Below are positions 56,035 through 64,000 of a stretch of DNA of 64,000 nt, one piece after another (within the stretch, counting starts at the first letter, position 1; each line of letters starts with the position of its first letter). The notes below the pieces were generated by a model. That model was not told the origin of the DNA. It did not search any database and saw only the letters and a program-made list of their open reading frames with translations. Location: NCBI GenBank assembly GCA_021775355.1, contig JAJFHZ010000029.1:62001-126000 (forward strand). The letters are read 5' to 3'. The position numbers were made by a program, and so were the translations under genes. The DNA comes from Amylibacter sp. GTDB taxonomy: Bacteria; Pseudomonadota; Alphaproteobacteria; Rhodobacterales; Rhodobacteraceae.

Positions 56035-56531
56035 CCATCTAATCCTGTTTTTGTAAGCACAAAATCTGCAATCACTTTAACATCGTTTAAATCCAGAGAT
56101 GTTAGTTCACCCGTGTCCACATCAACATCGCTGGCTACGGCCACAATGGTTTTATTTGCCGATGACACCAATGGCATTTCAGATGTTGCACGATGACATT
56201 CAATTTTAACATGCGGTTCGCGTTTAAACCCTTCTATAATCACAATATCGACAGGTGACATTTTTGCCAAAAGATCATCCAATTTATATTCATCTTCGCC
56301 CTGCAATTCATGCATCAATGCCCAGCGATTGCCGGAACTGATCACCACTTCATGCGCACCCGCCTCACGGTGCTTGTAACTGTCACGCCCCGGTTGATCC
56401 AAGTCAAACGAATGATGGGCGTGTTTTACTGTGGACACTGAAAACCCACGCGATTTAAGCTCGGTTACCAACCGTGCGACAAGCGTCGTTTTGCCGGAGT
56501 TTTTCCACCCTACAACACCGAATAACCTCAC
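56031..56531 (-). CDS. mobB: Molybdopterin-guanine dinucleotide biosynthesis adapter protein
   Basis: P-loop GTPase that assists MobA. Walker A GWKNSGKTTL at residues 8-17; DIVIIEGFKREPHVKIE is the family's central segment. 166 aa. GTG start overlapping the mobA stop (GTGA). Confidence 0.94.
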   Translation of the reverse strand: MRLFGVVGWKNSGKTTLVARLVTELKSRGFSVSTVKHAHHSFDLDQPGRDSYKHREAGAHEVVISSGNRWALMHELQGEDEYKLDDLLAKMSPVDIVIIEGFKREPHVKIECHRATSEMPLVSSANKTIVAVASDVDVDTGELTSLDLNDVKVIADFVLTKTGLDG

Positions 56532-57151
56532 AACGAATACTCCCTTAACAACTTTTTCGCCGTTTCATAATCTTCCGGACGGTTCACGTTAAAAAACGGA
56601 TCAAATGGCTTTGCATTAAATCTAACTTTAACCACACCATGCGGATACGCCCATTGCACAACTTTCCGCACCCCTGTGCCCAACGCATTGCGCAAATCAT
56701 CGCATAATGTAACGGGCCAAAGTCCAAAAGTTGGGTGGTTGTGAAACCTTGAATCCATTCCAGAGGTTTCTGCGATTGCAATTTTTCCGGAGCCTGCCAC
56801 AAGCGCATCTTGCATCCTGATTACAAAATCATCAGGGAAAAATGGCGTGTCCGCAGCAACGGTCACTATATGATCTGCACCTTGTGTTTCAGCCCATTCC
56901 ATCCCTGCAAGCACACCCGCCAAAGGGCCTGCAAAACCTTCAAAACTATCGCGGATCACTGGTAGGCTGGTGTTTTGATATTCATCCGCATCGCTGTTTG
57001 CATTGATGGCGATCACATCCACTTGTGTCGACAACCTATTTGCCGCGCGTTGTAATAAAGTTTTCCCATCCAGTTCCAACAAGCATTTATCCTGCCCGTC
57101 CATACGCGATGACAGGCCGCCTGCCAAAACAATACCCGCTATTTTTATCAT
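56528..57151 (-). CDS. mobA: Molybdenum cofactor guanylyltransferase
   Basis: Adds GMP to molybdopterin to make the bis-MGD cofactor. N-terminal nucleotide-binding GIVLAGGLSSRMDGQDK and the metal-site VTVAADTPFFPDDF are typical. 207 aa. Start overlaps the fdhD stop (ATGA). Presence of MobA/MobB implies bis-MGD enzymes such as formate dehydrogenase elsewhere in the genome. Confidence 0.95.
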   Translation of the reverse strand: MIKIAGIVLAGGLSSRMDGQDKCLLELDGKTLLQRAANRLSTQVDVIAINANSDADEYQNTSLPVIRDSFEGFAGPLAGVLAGMEWAETQGADHIVTVAADTPFFPDDFVIRMQDALVAGSGKIAIAETSGMDSRFHNHPTFGLWPVTLCDDLRNALGTGVRKVVQWAYPHGVVKVRFNAKPFDPFFNVNRPEDYETAKKLLREYSL

Positions 57152-57996
57152 TGGGCATCCTCATCTTTTGCGTGATCCCACGTCAATCGATCTGCCCCAC
57201 TCAGGCAGGTAAACCTTTTGCCCTTCATCCGTCCGATCAGGGTCAGGCCAACCTGATTGGCAAGCTCCACGCCCCAAGCAGTAAAACCTGAACGGGACAC
57301 CAGAACGGGAATACCCATCAACGCGGTCTTGATCACCATTTCAGAGGTCAGGCGGCCCGTTGTATATAGGATTTTATCAGTAGCATCTTGCCCCTCTGAC
57401 AACATCCAGCCAGAGATTTTATCAACCGCATTATGCCGCCCGACATCTTCCATATAAACCAATGGTCGATCACCTTGGCACAACACTGTAGCATGAACGG
57501 CACCCGCTTCTAAATACAGGCTAGGCGTAGTGTTGATTTTTTTGGAAAGCGCATAAAGCCATGATGTATGTACCACCACCTCCGGCAAGTTCACAGCATC
57601 CAATCCTTCCATAATATCACCAAAAACTGTCCCGACAGCACAACCGGACGTACGGGTTTTCTTGGCCAGCTTTTCTTCATAATCGGTTTCTATTGCTGTG
57701 CGCACAACGACCGTTTCCAATTCTTCATCATAGTCGACGCTTAAAATTTCCTCGGATACACTTAACATCTGTTGGTTTCGTAAAAACCCCAAAGCCAGAT
57801 ATTCCGGGTAATCCCCAATCGTCATAGCCGTAACGATTTCACGGGCATTCAGGAAAATCGTCAAAGGGCGTTCTTCAATCACAGCCATACTGACCGCTGA
57901 ACCCGCCTGATCCACCCCATCCACTTTACGCGTTAACCGTGGTGATGCCGTATCAGGGGCAATAATCATATCAGTCGGGATATTTGAACTGGGCAA
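57148..57996 (-). CDS. fdhD: FdhD sulfurtransferase, single-Cys variant
   Basis: Moves sulfur from IscS to the bis-MGD cofactor of formate dehydrogenase. IGDYPEYLALGFLRNQ and YMEDVGRHNAVDKISGW are FdhD hallmarks. In the active loop only one Cys remains (TSGCAVGT, Cys119) where the E. coli protein has CxxC. Start uncertain: I use TTG 57996, which has AGGAG six bases upstream; ATG 57969 and TTG 58011 are alternatives. No formate dehydrogenase genes are in the window. Confidence 0.9.
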   Translation of the reverse strand: MPSSNIPTDMIIAPDTASPRLTRKVDGVDQAGSAVSMAVIEERPLTIFLNAREIVTAMTIGDYPEYLALGFLRNQQMLSVSEEILSVDYDEELETVVVRTAIETDYEEKLAKKTRTSGCAVGTVFGDIMEGLDAVNLPEVVVHTSWLYALSKKINTTPSLYLEAGAVHATVLCQGDRPLVYMEDVGRHNAVDKISGWMLSEGQDATDKILYTTGRLTSEMVIKTALMGIPVLVSRSGFTAWGVELANQVGLTLIGRMKGKRFTCLSGADRLTWDHAKDEDAQ

Positions 57997-58073
57997 TTGC
58001 GTCTCCTGCAAGGGTGGGTTAACGATCAGACGGTAAACTTTTTATCACCCCTTTCCAAGAGCAACCTACACAT

Positions 58074-58787
58074 ATGACTGCACCGCATAATTCTGTAAAA
58101 AATATCTTTTGGCGCGGCTTTCGCGATGGCCTGCCGTTTGTTCTGGTTGTTATGCCTTTTGGTACTTTGTTTGGCGTGGCAGCCACAGAAGCGGGTATGA
58201 ATATTTTACAGGTGATGTCGTTTTCTGTTCTGGTTATTGCAGGGGCAGCACAGTTCAGCGCACTTACTTTGTTATTAGAAAACGCGCCTGTGATTATTAT
58301 TTTGTTAACATCGCTGGCCGTGAATCTGCGGATGTCGATGTATTCTGCGGCATTGGTGCCGCATTTTGGAAAATTACGCACGGGTTTGAAGTTGGTGATT
58401 TCATATTTTCTGGTCGATCAATCTTATGCTTTGGGGATCAGGGAATATGAAGAACGGCCCGATCAACCTATCGACAACAAGGTCGCTTACTTTTTTGGCA
58501 TCATGCTGATTATGGCACCCTTTTGGTATCTTGCCACCTATTTGGGGGCCGCATTAGGGGCCTCTATTCCGGATGCATTTTCGTTGGATTTCGCGGTGCC
58601 TATTTGCTTTATCGCCTTGATCGCCCCACTATTGCGCACCATTCCGCATATTATTACAGCCATTGTTTCTGTAATCGCGGCACTGTCTTTGGCATGGATC
58701 CCCTACAGCCTTGGCCTGATCATCGCCGCCATAATGGCAATGATGGCCGGAGCCTATGCAGAACTGAAACTGAAAGCGAACAAATGA
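58074..58787 (+). CDS. azlC: AzlC-family branched-chain amino acid exporter subunit
   Basis: 237-aa membrane protein: FRDGLPFVLVVMPFGTLFGV and GAAQFSALTLL match the AzlC family, the large subunit of a two-component exporter. About six to eight hydrophobic segments. The stop overlaps the azlD start (ATGA), the usual coupling. Confidence 0.92.
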   Translation: MTAPHNSVKNIFWRGFRDGLPFVLVVMPFGTLFGVAATEAGMNILQVMSFSVLVIAGAAQFSALTLLLENAPVIIILLTSLAVNLRMSMYSAALVPHFGKLRTGLKLVISYFLVDQSYALGIREYEERPDQPIDNKVAYFFGIMLIMAPFWYLATYLGAALGASIPDAFSLDFAVPICFIALIAPLLRTIPHIITAIVSVIAALSLAWIPYSLGLIIAAIMAMMAGAYAELKLKANK

Positions 58788-59113
58788 TTGTCGACCCCAG
58801 CAAAATCTGGCCTGTCATTATCGGCATGGCAATAGGAACCTTCTTTGTTCGTTATTCATTCCTGGGGCTCCTTGGCGACCGAGAATTACCGGAATGGTTT
58901 TTACGCCACTTGCGTTATGTCGGGGTTGCCGTATTGCCGGGCCTGATTGCGCCGTTAATTCTGTGGCCGCAGGCAACCGGCGGCACACCTGATCTAGCCC
59001 GTATAATGGCGACAATTACTGCTGTCACTATCGGCATCTGGAAAAAAAGTGTGATTGGCGCAGTCCTATTGGGGTTTGGAACACTTTATTTGGTTCAGTA
59101 TATCACAGGTTAA
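58784..59113 (+). CDS. azlD: AzlD-family exporter subunit
   Basis: 109-aa small partner of AzlC with about four hydrophobic segments; IWPVIIGMAIGTFFVRYSF and LRYVGVAVLPGLIAPLIL are typical AzlD. ATG 58784 is chosen within a longer open frame that runs through azlC out of phase. It overlaps the convergent Lrp-type gene by four bases. Confidence 0.92.
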   Translation: MIVDPSKIWPVIIGMAIGTFFVRYSFLGLLGDRELPEWFLRHLRYVGVAVLPGLIAPLILWPQATGGTPDLARIMATITAVTIGIWKKSVIGAVLLGFGTLYLVQYITG

Positions 59114-59568
59114 ATCGGTAAAGCCGTGGTTTTAAACACGGTGCGTAATGCAAAGTTAGACCGCAATTGTGCCACCCCCGGCAATCGTGACAAATATCGG
59201 CGATGAATGCGCGCAAAATCTTCGGTGTCAGAGGCCACGACTTTTAACGTGTAGTCCGCCGTTCCCGCCATTAAATGACATTCTAAAACGTCGGGGATTA
59301 GACCCACTTCACGTTCAAAAGCATCCAGTACATCATCGGCCTGACTGGACAATGTAATCTCGACAAACACCGTTGTTTTGCGATCCACCTCACGCGCGTC
59401 CAGCAAGGCAACATAGTCTTTGATTATTTTTTTCTTTTCAAGCTGTTGCACCCGTCGATGGCAAGCCGAGGGTGACAGGCTCACTTTTTCAGCCAAGTCA
59501 GCGTTTGAGATACGGCCTGCGCGTTGCAAGCTATTCAGGATTCGCCGGTCTATTTCATCGATTTTCAT
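59110..59568 (-). CDS. Lrp/AsnC-family regulator, divergent to ald
   Basis: 152 aa: N-terminal HTH (DRRILNSLQRAGRISNADLAEKV..SPSACHRRVQQLEKK) and C-terminal RAM ligand domain with LECHLMAGTADYTLKVVA. Divergent from ald, as with AldR-type regulators that activate alanine dehydrogenase with alanine as effector; it may also act on azlCD. ATG 59568 is preferred over the TTG three codons upstream. Confidence 0.92.
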   Translation of the reverse strand: MKIDEIDRRILNSLQRAGRISNADLAEKVSLSPSACHRRVQQLEKKKIIKDYVALLDAREVDRKTTVFVEITLSSQADDVLDAFEREVGLIPDVLECHLMAGTADYTLKVVASDTEDFARIHRRYLSRLPGVAQLRSNFALRTVFKTTALPI

Positions 59569-59609
59569 TTTATGCAATCTTTCAGCGTATTTTTATATAT
59601 TATTAAAAG

Positions 59610-59626
59610 ATTATTCTAAGAATAAT
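59610..59626. promoter_or_regulatory. Palindrome, probable Lrp-type operator for ald
   Basis: ATTATTCTAAGAATAAT is perfectly symmetrical around a single central base and lies in the 142-base divergent region between the Lrp-type gene and ald. AT-rich palindromes of this length are typical of Lrp/AldR sites. It lies 84 bases upstream of the ald start. Confidence 0.65.
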
Positions 59627-59710
59627 AAGTTTACCAGCAATAACATCATTTATTTTCACTATTAACGCGCGATACTCTCTTATCTTTAATATAAGCTAAC
59701 GGGAGTTGTC

Positions 59711-60829
59711 ATGCTTATCGGTTGCCCAACAGAAATTAAAAACCAAGAGTACCGCGTTGGAATGACGCCAGCCGCTGCGATGGAAGCGGTTGCCAATGGC
59801 CACAACGTAATCATACAAAAAGCCGCTGGCGTTGGCGCTGGTTTTACTGATGAAACCTACACCAATGCAGGTGCTGAAATTGTCGATACCGCAGAAGAAA
59901 TTTTTGCCCGCGCAGACATGGTTGTGAAGGTAAAAGAACCACAAGCCATAGAGCGCAAACAGTTGCGCGAAGGGCAAATTCTTTTCACATATCTGCACCT
60001 TGCACCCGACGCGCCACAAACCAATGATTTGCTGGAAAGCGGTGTAACAGCGATTGCTTATGAAACTGTAACAGACCGAAATGGTGCTTTGCCATTGTTG
60101 GCACCAATGTCCGAAGTTGCAGGTAAGCTGGCGCCACAGGTTGGCAGCTGGACATTGCAAAAAGCCAATGGTGGACGTGGTGTCCTATTGGGCGGCATCC
60201 CAGGCGTCCCCCCTGCCAAAGTGGCTGTAATCGGTGGTGGTGTCGTTGGTACACATGCAGCCCGCGTAGCCGCCGGCATGGGTGCGGACGTATCCGTGTT
60301 GGACATGTCCCTGCCACGTATGCGTTATTTGGACGATGCATTCAGCGGTTTATTTAAAACGCGCTATGCATCCAAAGATAACACGGCTGAACTGGTAAAG
60401 CAGGCCGACATCGTTGTCGGTGCTGTTTTGATCCCGGGGGCGGCAGCCCCGACATTGATCAGTCGCGCACAGCTTTCAACCATGAAACCCGGCGCAGTTC
60501 TGGTAGATGTTGCCATCGACCAAGGTGGATGCTTTGAAACATCCAAAGCCACAACACATGATGACCCGATCTATGAAGTCGACGGTATCATGCACTATTG
60601 TGTGGCCAATATGCCGGGTGCCGTTGCCCGAACATCTACAATTGGTCTGGGCAATGCGACGATGCCTTTCATGATTGCGTTGGCAAACAAAGGCTGGAAA
60701 CAGGCCTGTGCAGATGACGTACATTTGATGAACGGTCTGAACACACATGCAGGTAAAATTACCTATGCAGCCGTAGGTAAAGCATTAGGTATGGATTATA
60801 TTGATCCACAAGCCGCTTTGAAAATTTAA
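59711..60829 (+). CDS. ald: Alanine dehydrogenase
   Basis: NAD-dependent oxidative deamination of L-alanine to pyruvate and ammonium. N-terminal MLIGCPTEIKNQEYRVGMTP with the substrate Arg, catalytic-region TYLHLAPD (His), NAD loop VIGGGVVGTHAARVAAGMGA, and DQGGCFETSKATTHDDP. 372 aa. GGGAG precedes the ATG. Divergent from an Lrp-type regulator, with a strong terminator after. Confidence 0.97.
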   Translation: MLIGCPTEIKNQEYRVGMTPAAAMEAVANGHNVIIQKAAGVGAGFTDETYTNAGAEIVDTAEEIFARADMVVKVKEPQAIERKQLREGQILFTYLHLAPDAPQTNDLLESGVTAIAYETVTDRNGALPLLAPMSEVAGKLAPQVGSWTLQKANGGRGVLLGGIPGVPPAKVAVIGGGVVGTHAARVAAGMGADVSVLDMSLPRMRYLDDAFSGLFKTRYASKDNTAELVKQADIVVGAVLIPGAAAPTLISRAQLSTMKPGAVLVDVAIDQGGCFETSKATTHDDPIYEVDGIMHYCVANMPGAVARTSTIGLGNATMPFMIALANKGWKQACADDVHLMNGLNTHAGKITYAAVGKALGMDYIDPQAALKI

Positions 60830-60830
60830 C

Positions 60831-60866
60831 AAAAAAGGCCCGTCACAATGGCGGGCCTTTTTAAAT
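60831..60866. terminator. Bidirectional terminator between ald and mscL
   Basis: Inverted repeat GGCCCG/CGGGCC with a nine-base loop, preceded by A6 and followed by T5. It lies between convergent ald (stop 60829) and mscL (stop 60879) and should terminate both. Confidence 0.9.
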
Positions 60867-60878
60867 TTACACTAAAAC

Positions 60879-61310
60879 TTATTTCTTTTTCAACGTTTTC
60901 AAAATATCACCCAACAATTCATTGTCTGTTGGCCCTGCAGCTGCTTCCTCGACAGCCTCTTCTTCCGCTGCGGCCGCATCTTTCGCTTTATTGACAAAGC
61001 GCACCAGCATGAAAACAACGAATGCGATGATCAAAAAGTTAATGATCGCCATAATGAAACTGCCCCAAGCAAATGCAGCAACTCCTGCTTCACGCGCAGC
61101 TTCCAATGAACCGTATTCTGTCCCGTCACCCCCGATAACAAAGAAATTGTTTACCAGATCAATACCGCCCATGAATAAACCGATAATCGGGTTAATCAGG
61201 TCAGCAACAAGCGATTTAACGATAGCAGTGAATGCCGCACCAATAATGATACCAACGGCCATATCCATAACATTGCCCTTGGCAATGAAGTCTTTAAATT
61301 CTTTAAGCAT
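60879..61310 (-). CDS. mscL: Large-conductance mechanosensitive channel
   Basis: 143-aa channel relieving hypo-osmotic shock. The N-terminal [20 protein letters not shown] helix and pore TM1 ([19 protein letters not shown]) are classic, TM2 is [20 protein letters not shown], and the C-terminal bundle ends [13 protein letters not shown] 61310 has AGGGGAAC upstream; the longer frame adds 59 unrelated residues. The periplasmic loop is unusually Gly/Glu/Ala-rich in the LEAAREAG segment. Confidence 0.96.
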   Translation of the reverse strand: MLKEFKDFIAKGNVMDMAVGIIIGAAFTAIVKSLVADLINPIIGLFMGGIDLVNNFFVIGGDGTEYGSLEAAREAGVAAFAWGSFIMAIINFLIIAFVVFMLVRFVNKAKDAAAAEEEAVEEAAAGPTDNELLGDILKTLKKK

Positions 61311-61471
61311 GTTGTTCCCCTGCATTAATTTTGCCCCGATCATTCGCGGCATATTAATGTATAATTGGTTATTAGACTGTCTCTTTTCAAGAAAATAATC
61401 AATTAACGCATAATCAGCTTGAAAATTATAATTTAAGTTTAAGTGGTTTCTCAAATATTTGGAGAATATCA

Positions 61472-62173
61472 ATGTCAGATTTATCATCTTTCAACATTAC
61501 CAAACGCTGGCCGGTCGAAAATCCCGATCACATTCAGCTTTATTCACTACCCACACCTAACGGCGTTAAAGTGTCTATTATGCTTCAGGAAACGGGCCTA
61601 CCTTATGACGCGCATCTAGTTAGTTTTGCTACCGACGATCAAATGACACCGGAGTTTCTATCGTTAAACCCCAACAACAAAATACCTGCGATCATTGACC
61701 CAAACGGGCCGGACAATAAACCGCTACCACTTTGGGAAACCGGGGCTATCCTGATTTATTTGGCGGAAAAGACAGGTCAGTTTTTGTCAAAAGACCCCGC
61801 TACCAGATATAAAACCCTGCAATGGTTAATGTTTCAAATGGGCGGTATTGGTCCGATGTTCGGCCAGCTTGGTTTTTTTCACACATTTGCGGGCAAAGAT
61901 ATTGAAGATCCGCGCCCCAAACAGCGCTATGTGGACGAGGTCACGCGCCTGCTGAAGGTTCTGGACGGTCAGCTGGACGGCCAGGACTGGATCATGGGGG
62001 ACTATTCCATCGCCGACATCGCAGTTGCCCCATGGCTAAATACATTGCGTGGTTTCTATGATGCAGCGCATTTGGTTGGTTGGAATGAATTGAAAAACGT
62101 TCCCGCATATCTGGATCGTTTTCTGGAACGCCCCGCCGTTCAGGCAGGGCTGAATTCACCCGCACGCGATTAG
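61472..62173 (+). CDS. Glutathione S-transferase family, YfcG/Ure2-like
   Basis: 233-aa two-domain GST: N-terminal thioredoxin fold with [20 protein letters not shown] and [15 protein letters not shown], and an alpha-helical C-terminal domain ([18 protein letters not shown]). The TPNG motif near the active site is typical of nu-class disulfide-bond reductases such as YfcG. GGAGAAT precedes the ATG. Its stop overlaps the convergent YtoQ gene by four bases. Confidence 0.9.
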   Translation: MSDLSSFNITKRWPVENPDHIQLYSLPTPNGVKVSIMLQETGLPYDAHLVSFATDDQMTPEFLSLNPNNKIPAIIDPNGPDNKPLPLWETGAILIYLAEKTGQFLSKDPATRYKTLQWLMFQMGGIGPMFGQLGFFHTFAGKDIEDPRPKQRYVDEVTRLLKVLDGQLDGQDWIMGDYSIADIAVAPWLNTLRGFYDAAHLVGWNELKNVPAYLDRFLERPAVQAGLNSPARD

Positions 62174-62619
62174 GCAGGTAAGCTTCCCTGCAATACATAA
62201 CGCAGGATTTCCACTACCTGATGCGGCTGTTCTGCCACTGCAAGTGCTGCCGCATCGACCTCTTTCAACGGATGTTGGTGTTCGGCGCCATGCAGTATGA
62301 TCAATGATTTACCAAGGGCAGCGGCATAGCCTGCGTCAAACGCCGCATTCCATTGCTTGTACTGATCACCAAAACGCACAACAACAATATCAGCGTCGGC
62401 AATCCCTTTGCGTGTGCGGATAGCATTGATTTTTGCGCCCTTGTTATCATGCCAAAACTTGTCCGGCTCATCACCCAAGATAGAGACGCCGCAATCATCC
62501 GATGCTGCATGATCGGTCACGGGACTGTTAAACGTTACATCCAAACCCTTCGCCCCTTCAATGATTTGCTCACGCCAATCAGTGTGAATTTCGCCAGACA
62601 GGTAAATGTGTAGTGTCAT
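62170..62619 (-). CDS. YtoQ-family protein
   Basis: 149-aa protein of the YtoQ family: MTLHIYLSGEIHTDWREQI, then the DDCGVSILGDEPDKFWHD and DADIVVVRFGDQYKQWN segments. The fold resembles nucleoside 2-deoxyribosyltransferases, but the reaction is unproven. It lies 36 bases after the GMC oxidoreductase gene. Confidence 0.85.
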   Translation of the reverse strand: MTLHIYLSGEIHTDWREQIIEGAKGLDVTFNSPVTDHAASDDCGVSILGDEPDKFWHDNKGAKINAIRTRKGIADADIVVVRFGDQYKQWNAAFDAGYAAALGKSLIILHGAEHQHPLKEVDAAALAVAEQPHQVVEILRYVLQGSLPA

Positions 62620-62655
62620 CGTATTTTCCGGATTTATTTTATTCGTTCTAAACGG

Positions 62656-64000
62656 CTATACCGCATTCACGATCATATCCGCAACCTTTTCAGCGATCAT
62701 CATGGTTGGCGCATTGGTGTTGCCCCCGATCAAATGCGGCATAATCGACGCATCCACCACACGTAAATCTTTGATCCCGTGAACACGACATTGCGGATCA
62801 ACAACCGCCATATCATCTTTGCCCATCGCACAGGTGCCAACGGGATGATAGATCGTGTCGGCACGTGCGCGAATATCAGCCTCTAACCCGGCATCACTGC
62901 CGCCATAATCATACAGGCGTTTACCGCGCCAAGGGGTCAGCGCGTCTGTTTCCATAATCCGTTCAACCAAACGCACGCCTTTCATCAATAACTTCAGATC
63001 ATCAGGGTCGCTTAGATATTGTGGGTCAATACGCGGTGCCGATATGGGGCGTGTATCGCGTAACCCAACCGAACCACGGCTTTTGGGGCGCAACACGCAA
63101 ACATGGCAACTATAACCATTGCTCAGGTGTATTTTACGCAAATGGTTATCAACAATCACGGGGGAAAAATGCAACTGTAAATCCGGGCGATTTATGGAAG
63201 GATCTGATCGGATAAACCCCGCCGCTTCCGCATAAGGCGTGGCAAACATTCCCGTCCCGTCACGGCGCCATTTAAGCATTGCCTTGGTTAGACGGGCCAA
63301 TCCTGCAGGGTTCAGCCCGATCACATCCGCGCGTTTTGAGCGGTAGCTGATAATATGATCCAGATGATCTTGCAGGTTCTGCCCGACACCCGGCAATTCA
63401 TGCGTTACTTCTATGTCATGCGCTTTCAACTCATCCGCGGGACCAATGCCCGACAACATCAGCAACTGTGGTGAGCCAAAAGCGCCCCCACTTAAAATCA
63501 CCTCTTTCCTCGCTGTCGCCCGATGTAGTTTGCCGCCTTGAGTATACTCCACACCAACTGCGCGACCGTCTTCCAGCAGCACTTTGTTGACCAGTGTTTT
63601 GGTCAAAACAGTCAGATTAGGGCGGTTTGTTTGCACTGGAAAAACATAGGCCGAAGCAGCCGAACATCGCTCGCCTTTTTGTGGTCCATCGTAATGTTGC
63701 GTGACCTGATATAATCCAACACCTTCTTGGGTCGGACCATTGAAATCTGGATTGCGACGGATTTGCAGGCTTTCTGCTGCATCCAGAAACGCATGGGTAA
63801 TGGCACGCGGTTCAGATTGATCTGCAACCTGTAAGGGCCCGTTCCCATCGTGCAACTCGCCGGTCCCCCATTGGTTACCTTCGGACTTCAGGAAATACGG
63901 CAATACATCTTTCCAGCCCCAGCCATCACAACCCAATTCTTCCCACTCATCGTAATCTTTTTGATGCCCGCGTATATACAGCATCGCATTGATGGCACTT
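62656..64000 (-). CDS. GMC-family oxidoreductase (5' end outside window)
   Basis: FAD-dependent choline or alcohol dehydrogenase-like enzyme. The visible part starts in [19 protein letters not shown], the FAD-attachment region normally near residue 85-100, and ends at the C-terminal active-site segment [11 protein letters not shown] and [20 protein letters not shown]. His in YHPVGT is the catalytic base. The frame is open to base 64000, so about 90 N-terminal residues are missing. Substrate uncertain (choline, long-chain alcohol). Confidence 0.93.
   Translation of the reverse strand, partial: SAINAMLYIRGHQKDYDEWEELGCDGWGWKDVLPYFLKSEGNQWGTGELHDGNGPLQVADQSEPRAITHAFLDAAESLQIRRNPDFNGPTQEGVGLYQVTQHYDGPQKGERCSAASAYVFPVQTNRPNLTVLTKTLVNKVLLEDGRAVGVEYTQGGKLHRATARKEVILSGGAFGSPQLLMLSGIGPADELKAHDIEVTHELPGVGQNLQDHLDHIISYRSKRADVIGLNPAGLARLTKAMLKWRRDGTGMFATPYAEAAGFIRSDPSINRPDLQLHFSPVIVDNHLRKIHLSNGYSCHVCVLRPKSRGSVGLRDTRPISAPRIDPQYLSDPDDLKLLMKGVRLVERIMETDALTPWRGKRLYDYGGSDAGLEADIRARADTIYHPVGTCAMGKDDMAVVDPQCRVHGIKDLRVVDASIMPHLIGGNTNAPTMMIAEKVADMIVNAV

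Noticed and set aside
61311..61487. 59-residue N-terminal extension of mscL
   Set aside because: No homology to MscL, AT-rich, and a good ribosome-binding site precedes the internal ATG at 61310.
1..64000. tRNA genes, rRNA, CRISPR arrays, insertion sequences or integrase/att signatures
   Set aside because: None seen in any intergenic region; no transposase, integrase or repeat-spacer pattern.

Overview
The window reads as a chromosomal segment of an alphaproteobacterium of the order Rhodobacterales, probably a marine roseobacter-type organism with moderate rather than high GC. This rests on recognisable gene neighbourhoods: pckA / chvI-chvG-hprK-rapZ-EIIA(Man)-HPr; folK-rpoZ-rel-DUF2062-pdxJ-acpS-lepB-rnc-era-DUF1491-recO; ftsE-ftsX-plsC; argH-lysA-TIGR02302 with tlpA divergent; and ETF-QO-TPR-ispE. 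The genus is not resolved. Coding density is very high and many neighbours share a 1- or 4-base start/stop overlap. I saw no rRNA, tRNA, CRISPR array, insertion sequence, prophage or integrase.

Layout. 1-2.3 kb: 3' end of a PduO-type cobalamin adenosyltransferase, then etfBA. 2.3-9.5 kb: a minus-strand signalling operon (ChvI-ChvG, HprK, RapZ, EIIA-Man, HPr, acyltransferase), divergent from pckA. 9.6-19.2 kb: a META-domain protein, then a long minus-strand housekeeping run from folK to an atypical Tag-family glycosylase. 19.3-22 kb: NYN-domain protein, ispH, a methyltransferase and rnhA. 22-27.3 kb: accessory genes, namely a MarR regulator with two palindromic operators facing a DMT exporter and an NAD(P)-binding protein, then aminotransferase, MmgE/PrpD and GNAT genes. 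27.3-34 kb: GlsB-like protein, def-def2-fmt (the second deformylase has lost catalytic residues), a PatB-type lyase, accA, an unknown AT-rich lipoprotein, a PPOX protein and plsC. 34-43.4 kb: ftsEX, an acidic zinc-ribbon membrane protein, a TIGR02302 protein, lysA, two tiny lipoproteins not previously delimited here, argH and tlpA. 43.5-51.3 kb: MFS exporter, tag, an EAL phosphodiesterase, a YdcH-like protein, a TrmN6-like methyltransferase, DUF2007, polyprenyl synthase, ispE and a TPR protein. 51.4-58 kb: ETF-QO, greA, an unknown membrane protein, and a fully overlapping fdhD-mobA-mobB-moeA operon. 58-64 kb: azlCD, an Lrp regulator divergent from ald, mscL, a GST, YtoQ and a GMC oxidoreductase cut by the window edge.

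How the genes work together. EtfBA and ETF-QO, at opposite ends, form an electron path from flavoprotein dehydrogenases to ubiquinone. The HPr/EIIA/HprK set has no sugar permease in view, so it looks like a regulatory PTS coupled to the ChvGI two-component system and gluconeogenesis (pckA). IspH, IspE and the polyprenyl synthase belong to the isoprenoid/quinone route. Def, Fmt, LepB, Rnc, Era, RpoZ, Rel, GreA and AcpS are core expression and growth functions.

The more unusual points are the degenerate deformylase paralogue, the micro-lipoproteins between argH and lysA, the paired MarR operators, the Lrp/ald palindrome, tandem direct repeats one helical turn apart in three promoter regions, an FdhD with only one Cys in its active loop, and an unknown lipoprotein built from two similar motifs. 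I did not find a convincing new multi-gene system; the window is mostly conserved chromosome.
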